A DNA stretch of 64,000 nucleotides from Branchiostoma lanceolatum (lineage: Eukaryota > Chordata > Leptocardii > Amphioxiformes > Branchiostomatidae), in contig NC_089738.1 of the NCBI RefSeq assembly GCF_035083965.1, positions 6,989,734-7,053,733 on the forward strand, written 5' to 3'. The translations under genes were made by a program, and so were the position numbers. Shown piece by piece: positions 23,801-35,128 of this stretch. Each line of letters opens with the position of its first letter. The stretch's first letter is position 1. The notes under the pieces were generated by a model. The model saw nothing but the letters and a program-made list of their open reading frames with translations. It ran no database searches and had not been told where the DNA came from.

Positions 23801-24645
23801 CCAGGAACCGTCTCTGAGATAGGTACCTACTCCAAGGATGTGACACACTGGAACATTATGGAACAAGTGAGAGCTGTGGTGGACCAGTCAACTCTGTGCA
23901 AACAACAAATCAAGGTAAGTGTTATATACATGTCAGGCATGCCAGGGGGTAGCGTGAGATTCTATCCAGTTCATATTTGTGGTCAGCTAACAAATGTACA
24001 AATATGTATTTCCAGTATGAATGCCATGGTTCAGCGATCTGGGATGGTACACCCTACGCCTGGTGGGTGACTTGGGATGGTCGCCAGGGTGACTACTGGG
24101 GAGGTGCCAGTCCTGGGAGTGGGAAATGTGCCTGTGGACAATCAGGTAATCATAAAGCACTAACGAGCAACATACAACTTATTGCATGGGAGCCAGGACA
24201 GCGGAATGTAACGTATTTCCACATGTATAAACTTAAGGTTCTGGAGTATACATGGGCTTCCCTAGACTCATATGATGTTTTTAAGGGCGTTTTTAACTTT
24301 TTGGTTAACACAATTTGATAACAGATTAAATTTATTGACATGTCACATGATTTATCATTCTGTAGGACACTATATTTTCGTTTTACCGTCCTTTTTTTCC
24401 TGACTTGACATATCTTGACTTAATCTCCACACAAACAAATGCTTGTTATGACCTTATTCCTTTGTCCAACAGGCACATGCTCTGGAAGATGCAACTGTGA
24501 TGCCAATGATTTAACATGGCGTGAGGATTCTGGGTTCCTGTCTCACAAGGATGACCTGCCAGTCACCCAGCTAAGGTTTGGGGATACTAACAGTGACGGT
24601 GAAGAAGGTTATCACACCCTGGGGAAACTCATCTGCTACCCCTGA
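17838..24645 (+). CDS. Gene II: type II membrane protein with coiled coil and CNTNAP-type fibrinogen-like domain
   Basis: Exons: 17838-18066, 21016-21152, 21819-21918, 22595-22738, 23751-23914, 24016-24145, 24473-24645. All junctions keep frame and give 358 aa. Residues 1-~95 are a polar, Pro/Gln-rich cytoplasmic tail with tyrosines (TYEEAESVKRYATYTSAG). SCMVAGIAVLVAVGLAPLTF is a single TM helix, with basic KRR on its N-terminal side, giving N-in/C-out. A short coiled-coil exon with an N-glycosylation site (NRTS) and then the PSSCTEVVERSGF...DPDGPDRG, WWVTWDGRQGDYWGG and CNCDAND motifs follow. There is no signal peptide and no collagen. The start at 17838 is the first ATG in the frame. It is the membrane-bound sibling of genes I, III and IV, and lies between I and III in the same orientation. 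A family B TIR element sits in intron 1. The N-terminal exon assignment is inferred from phase match and topology, not from transcripts. Confidence 0.7.
18255..19360. mobile_element. Non-autonomous TIR element, family B, copy 1
   Basis: The ends are TAACGGGGGTTGCCCGAACT and its decayed reverse complement. The 1.1 kb body is highly similar to 56934-58005. TA stands at each end. There is no transposase frame. It lies in intron 1 of gene II. Confidence 0.85.
19800..20130. repeat. GC-rich intronic segment with imperfect inverted repeat
   Basis: CpG-rich compared with its surroundings. GATTCGCACTTCAGCCGGGG (near 19975) is an imperfect reverse complement of a segment near 20050-20072. It is probably an old repeat. 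No exon is supported here. Confidence 0.3.
22880..23140 (-). mobile_element. tRNA-derived SINE (minus strand)
   Basis: The minus strand starts GCGTGCGTAGTCCAGTGGTT (A box) and has the B box GGTTCGATCCC in tRNA spacing. A body follows containing GGACGGGACGTTAAGCCGTG, a central motif resembling the one in the 33.2-33.7 kb SINE. It lies in the gene II intron after the first fibrinogen-like exon. The 3' limit is approximate. Confidence 0.7.
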
Positions 24646-26230
24646 ATTTATCTTTAAATTGTCTGGAGCAGCTGTGTTCGTACCATGTAACTGACATCAA
24701 TTCATAATATAATTCGTATCACATATTTTCCATAAGATGTCCAAGCTATCATGACAGGCATGTCTTTGTGCCAGATCTACTTAGGCATTATATCATTAGA
24801 AAATGGTGTCAGATTGGAAGTGTCAATGTTCTATTCTAAGGTATTTCACCAAAGGTGTCTCATACTTTAAAAGAGTGGTTAACACGCTAAAATATTATGA
24901 TTTTATTGCCTTCATTTATTCCAATTTAACTCCTGTCCCTTAAGCTGAGTTATGTCCCTGTAAAGTTCAGTCATTTGGTACGCCTTAACAATATCAAAAT
25001 TGTGTAATTTAATCTGAAGCTTAAAGCTGTGAAATATATAAAAGAAGTGCAGTTAAATTATAAGCATTTAATCAGGACTCATACTTTTAATGTCAAGTCA
25101 TGAACCAATGATGTAATTGTAGCACAATGTTATTTTAGGGGTGCAGGATGTTAGTTTCTTCAGCTTTGCTTGAAAAGCAAACGGTGATGTGATTTGAACT
25201 AGTAATAAATGGTGTGACTTAATTTTATCTTGGTAAATAAAACATTTTAATTTCTAAAGGAGCAGTTCGACTGTTTAAACAGTGTGCCTTTAATCCTTCA
25301 GCATAATGAAAACAGTTTGGACCATACAGCTACAGTCCTAGTTGATAAGACGTCTCAATCTATTTTGCATTCCTTACATGTGGTGCCAGTGAGTTCCACT
25401 GGGCCGCTAGCCTGAATTCAATCAAGCTCCAGTAACGGCTCGCCGCCCTGTAACCGTATAGCCGCGGGGAGGGGACAGAAACCCCCGGACAGCTGGAGTT
25501 TGCGTTATACAGACTAACTGGACCGCTACTTATACTGCAAGCGTGCGTTTGGCAGTTGAAGCCTCCATTCCCTGTGTACTGAAACGGGTGTTGTGTGTAT
25601 GGGCATCAGTAGATGTTGTGAATATTTGGGAGATGTGTGGTTGTGATATACCATTTAGTGCCTCGTTCAGGTAAGGCTGCAGGTTTCGGACGTCCTCCTT
25701 AATCTCTGTCCACTGTTCCTTTGGAAGGATGAAACCACCAAAACGTGCGTTAGGAGTTGATTAACTATTCAAAACTGTCGCGTTTGTTTCATGTTATAAA
25801 GTTCTTGCATTCTACAAAAGTCTCTTCGAATAAAGTAGCGAGGCCGATTAAAACATGTAACAATTAACAAGTGTACGAGTATGAATAAATCAATTGTTTC
25901 TATCTACTGGCTTTTCGCTTTTAAAACGTCGATGATAGTGATAGCAAAGGCACTGTAGGTGCATTCTTTCCACCGCTATACCTCCTCTGTTAGGCTCGAA
26001 AATAGCCATGACGTCACTCTTCTGAAATTATCACTGGCTACTACTACTAACAAATGCATCACTAATACTAGAAAAAATCTGGTATAAGACAGCCCCTTTG
26101 ACTTGAACCTTTTTCTCAAGTTTCCACCATTCCAGTTGTACTAACAGTTCTAAATGCATTTTACCCTTGCAATTTGCCGAGACAAATGCTAGTATTAGCT
26201 TTGTATTGATCAGATGTGTTGACCAACCCC
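24646..26230. other. Intergenic region between genes II and III
   Basis: The first part (to about 25380) is the paralogous 3' flank. Positions 25390-25540 hold a GC-rich repeat ending GTTATACAGACTA, related to text near 48370-48405. Positions 25660-25745 match 56560-56640 and have an open minus-strand reading (see findings). The rest shows no gene. Confidence 0.5.
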
Positions 26231-26251
26231 GAGACTAAATTTGTAAGACAC

Positions 26252-26424
26252 CTTATCCGATCCACAACAATGGCATCACATGATCACATCTGTAGGACGG
26301 CATTGGCTTTCACTCATGCATGTATACAGGAGGAAGTTCTAGGAGGAAATAACCGTAAGATCTTTGCGCAGTATAAAGCAAAATATTTCGAAGTTGCCGG
26401 ACGTCTTCCAGTTTTAAGTCGAAC
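26252..26424 (+). promoter_or_regulatory. Conserved upstream region of gene III
   Basis: Same block as before gene I: E-box ATCACATGAT at 26275-26284 and the ETS-like AGGAGGAAGT at 26328-26337, about 100-150 bp before the ATG at 26425. The conservation is stronger than expected for neutral flank given the divergence of the introns. Confidence 0.5.
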
Positions 26425-29400
26425 ATGAAGTTTATCATCTGTCTGATGTTCCTTACCACCTTGGCCTTCATTTCAAGCCAGTCCATTAATGGGGTACGTA
26501 GGTGAAGTTGTTTTACAAACTAAAGCAGAAGGACATGCAAACTGTTGTACGTTTACTTTAACGGCGACACTGTGTTCCTGTGACTTTGTCAACTTGACTG
26601 ACCGGCCACGAAATGCAGCTCCTAAAGTTCTATCGTCGAATGTTGTGTCGATTACGAGGTGCCTTTCGTATACATTAAAGCTTCGTTGTCCTAATCAGTA
26701 CGTCAGGTTTGGGGTAGATGCAACATGCATGTTATGGACTTGCATGACAGTAACCAGAGATTTTACTCCGACATATCGGGAAATTTCCACAGTAGATGGT
26801 AGGCAATAGTCTATTGCCACACTACTATTGCCTACCATCTGCCGACGACTAGTTTTAAGTTTAAGAAATAACCTGTGAATTTGCAAGCTTTATTTAAGTA
26901 TAGCATGCATTGTAAGACTTTATAGCGTCATAATGAAGCAAAACAAAGCGTTGGGACGAAAACCAGCGCAACTGACATTAATGATGTGGCACCTTTAATC
27001 AGCACAAATGTGCCTCTGTTATCTTCAAGTCATGAAAGCATTTTTACTGCAGATTTACGAAAACTGTTTGCCTCAGTTGTACTGTTTTGTTTCAAGGCTA
27101 GCTAGGTGGGCCGACTGACGTGAAAGGCATCCTTTACTTGGCTGTTTATATTGCGATTAAGTTACATCTCCGCCTGAACACCTGATCCGACCTTGCCTAT
27201 TCACGAGTCATGGTCAGTACAATACAGGACAGACTTCTTTGTAACAGACGAAAACTCCAACCTGAAAAATAAGAACCAACTTTGATAGGAAGCCAAGACA
27301 TCATATTACCAGTGCGAAAGGGTTATATTGTCTGTCATTATGATTTAATACAGACTATACCTAAAGTTGCGCGTTAATAAGAATCAATTTGCCAATTTCG
27401 AGTATCTAGTGGAATCCAATATGTTGAACTCGAACATGATACTTTGTCGGTGATTTAATTAGAAATCGGAGAGCTTATCAATGAAGTCTGACAAGAACCA
27501 CCACTTTTCACATTGTAACACAGGTACCAGCATACAGTTGTTCGTCTCAGGGCCCACCTGGTATCCCCGGGAGAGACGGTCGTGATGGGATGCCAGGCCG
27601 AGACTGTCCTTGTGGAGCGAAAGGTACGGTAATAAATACGTTACAACTGATCCAGACTCTCGAATTTCAAAAAGGGATAATATGCATGGAACTCTCCAAA
27701 CGGCAACTGTTTCCTTCTCGTATACAACCTGCACCCTTCAAAGCCAATGTTATTAACCACTATCTCCTACCATAGCTATCTCCATCTTCCATCAACTTAA
27801 TAGCCCTAGAAGTGGTCAATTATGGCCTTCCATTGAGAAATCCCGTTAACAGCATCTAGCATCACCCTTCAAGTGCCGTCGAAATCGATCAGTGTTCAAC
27901 GAGCCAACGCTAGAATGATTGGAAAGAAAGAAATACGCTACCCTGCACATAACACCAGAGCAGCCAAATACTAGTATACTGTATAGTACGCACACCCAGA
28001 CTGCAACCTCGATGATTTATCAGCAAATCGCTGCTGAAAGTTGATGATATGAATGCAGGCGAAATGACTAGTTTGAAGAAGACTGTTTACTTGTTTCCCA
28101 GAAAAAAATCATAACACAATTTGCTAAAGGTTGACATCTCACTATGAGTCGCTCTTCATCAAAACTAGACCTGTTGATAGTTATATGCTAAGTATGCAAC
28201 CTGTATGATATGATTCAAAAGGTCTATTCGAATTTAGAGGGGAACATTCTTGGAACTGTTCTAGATTGACAGATACTCTTGTGTTTCCTCAATAGATGCC
28301 GAGATAAGTGAGCTGCAAAGGAAGTATCAGGAGCTGAGGCAGCAGAATGACGTTCAGGATCAAAGACTGTCAGCCCTGGAGAATAAAACCGAGACCACGC
28401 CCATACCTTGCACTGGAGGTAAGCCATATAACATGTAAAAATGTTCCTAACAAATGCAAAGCTAGGTACCAATACTAACGAAGAATTTTGAAATCACGCT
28501 TTACCGTATAACGAATGTGCAATATACAAATCTGGGTACTCTCACTGAATGATCTCTGTAAAGAAAAATTTTATCAGGCTGAGGAATTGTGAATTCCCGC
28601 CTCCTAGTAAGACAACGCTAATAATGCAAATGGTACAACTTGAACCTGAATGAGTTTGATAAAGTTACTCTTACTTACAGATACATGTGATGTACCGTCC
28701 AGCTGCACTGAAGTACTTGAAAGAAGTGGATTCAACAACAAGGCCTTCTACGTCATCGACCCTGACGGACCAGACCGTGGAGTCCCACCAATGGTTGTTC
28801 AGTGTGATGTTGTGGGAGGAACAGGTTAGGAAAAGTCAAAGAGTGTTGTATGGCGTAACCGGTATTGCAGTGAGTCGTTCAAGAATTCGAGTGTATGTTG
28901 TATGTACAAATGTTAAACTATTTCAGTAGTAAAGAACATGGATTTGATAATCTGGAATGTGGAAGCATCCGTGTTTTACTTTTATACATGTACGGTGTAG
29001 CAGACATTGTCAGCAATTATGTGGAAATAATTACGTGTATAGAGCAAGGAGCGCTTTAAATCTAGTGAGCATATTGTTAACTCGAAAAATGAAAAAAAAA
29101 TGACATTGTACAAATTTCTGGCAAGCATTGAATTGTTTATGACTTTTTAGAGATAAGATGAGACTAATGATACTAAATCAACTGGTTTAACAGTAAAAAA
29201 AAAGGTTTTCATATGGTCTTGATGTAAGTGTACAAGTATGAGTGTTTCCAAAATCGTGAAATTGCGGGACAAACTGTCTCAAATAACTAGCATTTTAAGA
29301 AGCTATAGTAGTATTGTTTTCCTTGCAGTATGTACTTACCGGCTGGACAGTGGGTATTGTTTCAGCTAATGGATAATGCTTTCACCAACGAAAGATCTGC

Positions 29401-29535
29401 TTGTAGATTAGCATGTCCTAGAACCATTCTGCTATTGACATAATATATTGACTAGTGATCTTGGGTAGTCTGCACTAACAACTCTTGGGCAAAGCAAACA
29501 CGCACACGCACACATACATACATACACACACACAT

Positions 29536-29584
<49 letters not shown>

Positions 29585-29769
29585 AACACACACACACAAA
29601 CACACACACACACAAACACACACGCAAACACACGCACACACATACATGCACACACGTATACACACAAATATGCACACACCAACATACACACTAACACATA
29701 CACACAGTACACACACATACACACACACATATACACATACATACACACACATAAAAACATACACGTATA

Positions 29770-29824
<55 letters not shown>

Positions 29825-31350
29825 ATAAATACAGTCACGTACACACATACACACACACACACACACACACATATACAGTCACATACATACACACATACAC
29901 GTATACATTCACACACACACATACACACACACACACATACAGTCACGTACACACATATACACTCACACACACATACACACACAAACACACACATACACAC
30001 ATGATAGCACACACATATTGCTCAGAATAAAGGACTTTGGCAAACATTCTCATGCATAATTACAATTTCGAAATTCAGCCATTACCCTGATTGGCCACAA
30101 CAGTGAGGCACGGACACACATGAAAGTCACAGAAAGTCACAGGGGGTACCTAATCCAAAGATCTGACATACTGGAATAGCATGAAACAAGTGAGAGCTGT
30201 AGGAAAATACATAAGAAAGCAGCCTCATGTTGTTTCTGATGTGTCCAGTGAAAATGTCAATTGAGACTGGAAAGAGGATATCCAACAAGATGTGTTGTCT
30301 AATATTTGAATACTTCAATACAATAAATTTCAGCAATTACCCTGATTGGTCACAACGGTGAGGCACGGACACATGTGAAAGGGTTTGAAAATCATGGGTC
30401 CTACTCCAAGGATGTGACATACTGGGACAGCATGGAACAAGTGAGAGCTGTTGTGGACCAGTCAACTCTGTGCAAACAGGAAATCAAGGTATTTAAGTGT
30501 TGCGTACATCAATCAATCACTCGCAAGCATCAGGAACTGGTGCATAGCGGCTACAGACATCCGTGGCTGGTGTGTACATTTCTAGAATTGATTTGTTTAC
30601 ATTTAAGTTGGATGATATTTGTCTTATCATATCTTGAAGCTTATGATGATTATTACTGGCTGCAAATAACACAATTATCCGTTTCCAGTATGAATGCCAT
30701 GGTTCGGTGATCTGGGGCTCAAGCTCACCCGTCTCCTGGTGGATGACTTGGGATGGTCGCCAGGCTGACTACTGGGGAGGTGCTAGTCCTGGGAGTGGGA
30801 AATGTGCCTGTGGACAATCAGGTAATGGTAAAGCATCAAACTGTAACATTCACAAGTTTCCCGTTGAAGCCAGGACAGAACAAGGGAACCATTTTGCACC
30901 TGTACCAAGATCCGAAACCTTGCCAAAAAGGTTTTTAAAAAAAACTCCTTGATCACACAAAAATGTACTTCCTTCAGATTCAGTTATGCTTCTCAGGACA
31001 AATCTAAGTTCATTAAACACAATTTGAAAAAGATCAGTTGTTTTACATAATTTATTGACGGGTCACACGATTCATCATTTTGTAGGAAAAATTCATTCGT
31101 TTTGTCCGTCTCTTTTACATGATTTTACATTATATTGTTATTTACACCCTCAAAAACATTGTTCCTCTGTCCAACAGGCACATGCTCTGGCAGATGCAAC
31201 TGTGAAGCCAATGATTACACATGGCGTGAGGATTCTGGATTCCTGTCTCACAAGGATGACCTGCCGGTCACCCAGCTCAGGTTTGGGGATACTGGTAGTG
31301 GTAGTGAACAGGGTTATCACACCCTGGGGAAACTCATCTGCTACCCCTGA
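26425..31350 (+). CDS. Gene III: secreted collagen / coiled-coil / CNTNAP-type fibrinogen-like protein (complete)
   Basis: Seven exons: 26425-26493 (signal peptide MKFIICLMFLTTLAFISSQS), 27524-27623 (six collagen triplets GPP GIP GRD GRD GMP GRD, then CPCG), 28296-28418 (coiled coil), 28681-28824 (PSSCTEVLERSGF, DPDGPDRG), 30334-30488 (LIGHNGEARTH, VDQSTLCK), 30689-30821 (YECHGSVIW, WMTWDGRQADYWGG, CACGQSG), 31178-31350 (RCNCEAND, LPVTQLRFGD, LICYP, stop). Total 298 aa with every junction in frame; module junctions are phase 1. The domain lacks the usual C-terminal half of ficolin-type fibrinogen domains and instead has the CNTNAP pattern. The expected form is a secreted trimer or oligomer, with collagen and coiled coil holding lectin-like heads, analogous to collectins/ficolins. 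Ligand unknown. A duplicated pseudo-exon lies at 30079-30202 and a long (CA)n tract just before it. Confidence 0.8.
26790..26844. repeat. Small palindrome in intron 1 of gene III
   Basis: AGATGGTAGGCAATAG is repeated in reverse complement about 15 bases later. A single arm of it is found at the equivalent place in gene VI (about 40425-40440). Confidence 0.7.
29499..30002. repeat. Long interrupted (CA)n microsatellite
   Basis: About 500 bases of CA repeats with ATACATAC interruptions, in the intron before exon 5 of gene III. Gene IV has a similar tract in the same intron (60816-61095). Cysteine/valine-rich or histidine/threonine-rich open frames here are artefacts. Confidence 0.97.
30079..30202 (+). 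pseudogene. Duplicated, decayed copy of gene III exon 5
   Basis: After a usable CAG acceptor it reads like exon 5 (ITLIGHNSEARTH). It has a small indel near 30145 that shifts the frame to a TAG stop, and it loses the 3' half with the splice donor. The real exon 5 follows at 30334. It is a partial tandem duplication. Confidence 0.75.
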
Positions 31351-31959
31351 GTGTATTTGTGAATAAGCATCTGCCTGTAAAAGAAATACATCAGAAAAGT
31401 AGTGTTTACACCTTCAGTATATGTAACAGTGCAGTCCAAGAGATATAAGTCATTACATATTTCGTATCATTTTTATATCTAATGATAACTAACATACTTT
31501 AGTTAAGATAACCATGTCATGCCAGCCCTTACTTCTGCATTTTGCAAGGTCTGGTTAGGCATTATGTTATCACCAAATGATTATGTTTTTTGTAAGGTAG
31601 CTCATGGACGTTATTAAATATTCTTACTAATAGAGTGGTTTATTTGCTAGAAAATATTTTGATTTTCTTAAGCTTGCATCAAACATTATTTGTTATGTAA
31701 ACTCCTGTCATTTAAGTTACTGTGCCGTTATGTTGTAACAGATATCATATTTATCCCGATGTTATATTGTGTGGCATGAACCGGGATAAAAGTACAATTA
31801 TAGTATGATAGTGCTTGTAGTTGAATATATTCTAATGTCATTTTGGTGTGTACCTTTACAACCTAATCTGAAACTTGTTGATGTGTCACTTGTTTTAATA
31901 CTATAGCCAAACCACTGGATATCCGAAACCCTGTCACGTGTACAATTTAACATTTTGAT

Positions 31960-32400
31960 AGGAGTCATGCTCTGTTTTCTGTGATATATCCTGATGGGCA
32001 ACCCTGAAACTGGACACAAACACACGAAAAAAATAAACACAAATTACCACAAACAAAGAGGTTTCAATGCAGTCATATGTCTTGGTCGAACCAAAATCAT
32101 TTAAGTCTGGTTCTGTGTTTATTGTATCTCTGAACACGACTAGATACAGGTGATTCAACTCTTTTGATTCGTGCTCTGTTTTCTGTAATATATCCTGATA
32201 AGCAGCCATGGAACTGGACACAACCACACGGAAAGAGTAAACACAAATTACCACAAACAAGGAGGTTTCAATGCAGTCATGTGTCTTAATCGAAGCAAAG
32301 TCATTTAAGTCTGGTTCTGTGATTATTGTATCTCTGCAAACACACCTGAACACAGGTGTTTCAACTCTTTACTTTAGATTGAACAAATTCAAAGCCTTGC
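31960..32400. repeat. ~204 bp tandem repeat, 2 copies
   Basis: Units start near GGACACAAA at 32012 and 32216, period 204. They lie just 3' of the H-lectin gene (minus strand). Four units of the same repeat lie after the second H-lectin exon (62765-63535). Confidence 0.85.
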
Positions 32401-32439
32401 TGTAACGAATATAATCAGAAGATTCAAGCTTGATACACA

Positions 32440-35018
32440 TCATGCACAGGCCATCCAGGAAAGCCGAGCATAGTACAGCTTTGCATCTTCCCATGCACCA
32501 AAACGCACCGTCAGACCCGTTGTCGATTTTTCAGTAACGTCGGTTTGGACACGAAGGGTAACGGTATGAGCGTGGTCCAGCACCGTCAAGCCGATCGTCA
32601 CCACGGGGGTCGTCCGGAAGGCCCTGCTGAAGTTTGCGGTCTGGTAGTTGTAGCGGTAGCCGGAGCCGGTGGCGAGGACGTTGTAGGGATTGGTGGCCAA
32701 CACGCCGGTTTCACCTGAGGAGGTTATAAGTGCATGTCCAATGATGTTTTTTGTGCAACAGTGCATTTAAACAAATTATGTCATCCACCGTCACCCCTTC
32801 TTTCTTTTCAACTACGCCATTTTCTGACGCAGACGGTTCGATGAAGTTCAATCATCAAAATCAACTAATTAGCTGATGCAGATAACTTTCCTTAAAGGTC
32901 TTCAAAATTGTATTTGCCATCTATCAATATAAAGATCGGAATCATATTGCAAGCATTACTTACAACGTTCGATGTAGTCTCGCTGTTCCAATGCCTGGAT
33001 CCTTTGGTCTTTGGCCACCATCTCATCTTGAAGCTGTCGCATCTCAGCCTGCACCTCTTGTGCCTTGGTTGCAGATTCATTTCGGAGAAGTTGTATTTCG
33101 ACTTGAAACCTTTGTTCTTGAGTCGCCATCTCTGTTTGTAGCTGATGGATTTCATCCTGCTGATGCAGGAGTTGTCGCATCACAACATGCAGGGAGAGGG
33201 GGGCTGAGAAAGAACGGTAATGTTTGCACAGTTCTTCTTCTTCTTCTTCTTTGGGTTAGGTAGCCAACATCAACTTGTTGATGAATCTGCTACACTTGGC
33301 TGATACGAGATGGAGGTTCGCCAGGCCTCCATCCGGGTGATTTGTAGTGAATCACCAACTTCCAGACAGAAGAATTTGGACCATCGCACACCGGGGCATG
33401 CCCCTACTCTTTTTCGAAAGATGTGGTGGGTTCTTTAACGTGCGCGGGGTGTTGCTCTCCCCAAACACGGGACCTCCATTTAACGTCCTATCCGAGGGAC
33501 GTCCCCAACTCCAGAAGAGCTAGGTACTCATTTACACCTGAGTGAAGTGAGGGAATTTGTGTTAAGTGCCTTTCCCAAGGGCACAACGTCCGGGCGCATG
33601 TTCAGACATGTCTGGGGGCAGCTCGGATTCGAACTGGGGTCCCCTTGTTTGACAGTCGGATGTTCTATTCATTGCGCCACACGACGCCACAGTTACTGAA
33701 CGATGCTGAATAATAAATCATTTGATTGATTGATTGATTGATCTGAAGAACTGGCAGTATGGCATCATTTCCTTGTCGAAATTACATACGTAAAAAAAAC
33801 GTTTTTGGGATCCATACGTCACGTATGGCATCACCTACGTTTGCTATACGTCACGCACTAAACGTGACGTACGTATGGTCCTGGCATTTTTTGTGTCTAA
33901 ATATCGTACTATCGAAATCGTCACGTTTTGGGGTTATACGTTACGTACATACAAGGGTTATGTTAACGTAGGTATGTGCCACGTCATCGTAACATATGTG
34001 CCCGCTACACGTTATCATAACAAACTACGTTAACATAACGTGGCTTTGAAGGCTTGCAGGCTGTATACGAGAGGGAAACAGTAGTCATCGAGATAGTTCT
34101 ATGTATAGTGTCCCTTTTTGAAATTTGAGAGTCTGTATCAGTTGTAACGTATTTATGACCGTACCGTTTGTTCCACATGGACAGTCTCGGCCTGGCGTCC
34201 CATCACGACCGTCTCTCCCGGGGATACCAGGCGGGCCCTGAGACGAACAACTGTGAGCTGGTACCTGAGTAACAATGTGACATGTAGTAATTAGTGCTTC
34301 TGTCATTCCGCTGTCAAAATGTCTCCATTTTTTTATAACGTCACCGAAAAAGTATAATCTTTGGGTTCAATAACGGTTACCACTAGACGAGACTTGCTAA
34401 TAGACTTTTTATAGACATATAATCTTTTGGTTTCAGTTAACCTGTTTGAACTAAAGTGACAACTACTTCCTTGTCCTTTTCATTAAAACATGTACAATTC
34501 ACTATCTATACTATTCGAACAGGATACGGTAGTTCATCGTGTCCGATGATGACGTAATAGGTGAAATACCTTTCTCCGTAACCCGAGCAACCAACAAAGA
34601 AATGGCAGACACAAAAAGGTGAATAAAAATTGATCATGACTTCGTGCACAGTGTTGCAGTGCTTCGTATACCTTCGACTTCGTGCCGATTATAGTATATC
34701 ATAAGAGAATTAATGGCCATTTTCTGCATCCGGGTGGTTCCGTTATTTCGAACGCCTCAAACGTTTTAAATCGACCATGAACTATGAAAAGGAATATGTC
34801 GGAACAGGTGTCCACGCAAGGGTTCAACTGAACCTCAAAATAAACCTTAGATTAGACCCAGGAACACTGTAACGCTGTTTAAGTTAACGTACAACAGCTG
34901 GTGTGTGCTTCTGCTTCAGTATGTAGAACTTTACCTACGTACATACCCCTTGGACGGACTGTCCTGGAGTGTAGCCCGCGATGGTAAGGAACATCAGACA
35001 GACCACAACAAATTTCAT
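32440..35018 (-). CDS. Gene V: secreted collagen / coiled-coil / H-type lectin protein
   Basis: Minus-strand exons: 35018-34947 (signal peptide MKFVVVCLMFLTIAGYTPGQ), 34264-34165 (six collagen triplets GPP GIP GRD GRD GTP GRD, then CPCG), 33203-32964 (80-residue coiled coil, repeats of QLQxEMxxxExR type), 32714-32440 (H-type lectin, stop TGA). Lengths 72+100+240+275 join in frame to 228 aa; phases are 0, 1, 1. The lectin exon has the H-lectin hallmarks: VNF-like ANFSRAF, TPVVTIGLTVLD, a beta-strand with VTLRVQTDVT, TTGLTVRFGAWED and a final LSWMA. H-type lectins (snail agglutinin, discoidin C-terminal domain) form trimers and bind GalNAc-type sugars; the specificity here is unknown. The first two exons are clearly paralogous to genes I and III. 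A SINE sits in intron 2. An ATCACGTGAT E-box lies about 100 bp upstream. It is convergent with gene III. Confidence 0.8.
33234..33687 (-). mobile_element. tRNA-derived SINE with 7-bp target duplication
   Basis: Minus strand: tRNA-like head with B box AGTTCGAATCC and A-box-like TGGCGCAATGAATAG (33640-33687), a body with GACGTTAAATGGAGGTCCCG, and a (GAA)n tail ending at 33234. CACAGTT flanks both ends (33227-33233 and 33688-33694). It lies in intron 2 of gene V. Confidence 0.88.
33759..34030. other. ACGT-dense intronic segment
   Basis: About 270 bp with many ACGT cores (TACGTCAC, ACGTGACGTACG, CACGTCATCG) between the SINE and the collagen exon of gene V. No exon. Possibly a repeat or a cluster of bZIP-type sites. 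Confidence 0.35.
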
Positions 35019-35085
35019 GTTGGACGTCTGGTAACTTCGAAATACTGTGATTTACAGCTCGCGCGTAAAGCTTAGGGTTTAACTT

Positions 35086-35128
35086 ACTTCCTCCTAGCCC
35101 TCCCACTTGTGAGCTGTGATCACGTGAT
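35086..35128 (-). promoter_or_regulatory. Conserved E-box and ETS-like site before gene V
   Basis: ATCACGTGAT (35119-35128) and, on the minus strand, AGGAGGAAGT (35095-35086) lie 70-110 bp before the start codon. The order matches that before genes I, III and IV. This copy has the stronger CACGTG core. Confidence 0.5.

Noticed and set aside
29432..30012. Open frames of 60-146 codons rich in Cys/Val or His/Thr
   Set aside because: They are translations of the (CA)n tract; the same holds for 60710-61370 and, with Pro/Ser or Gly/Arg, for 11832-12253.
31934..32353. 139-codon minus-strand frame with a TM-like segment
   Set aside because: Follows the 204 bp tandem repeat; unit spacings of 202 and 207 at the second locus break or change the frame, so coding is unlikely.
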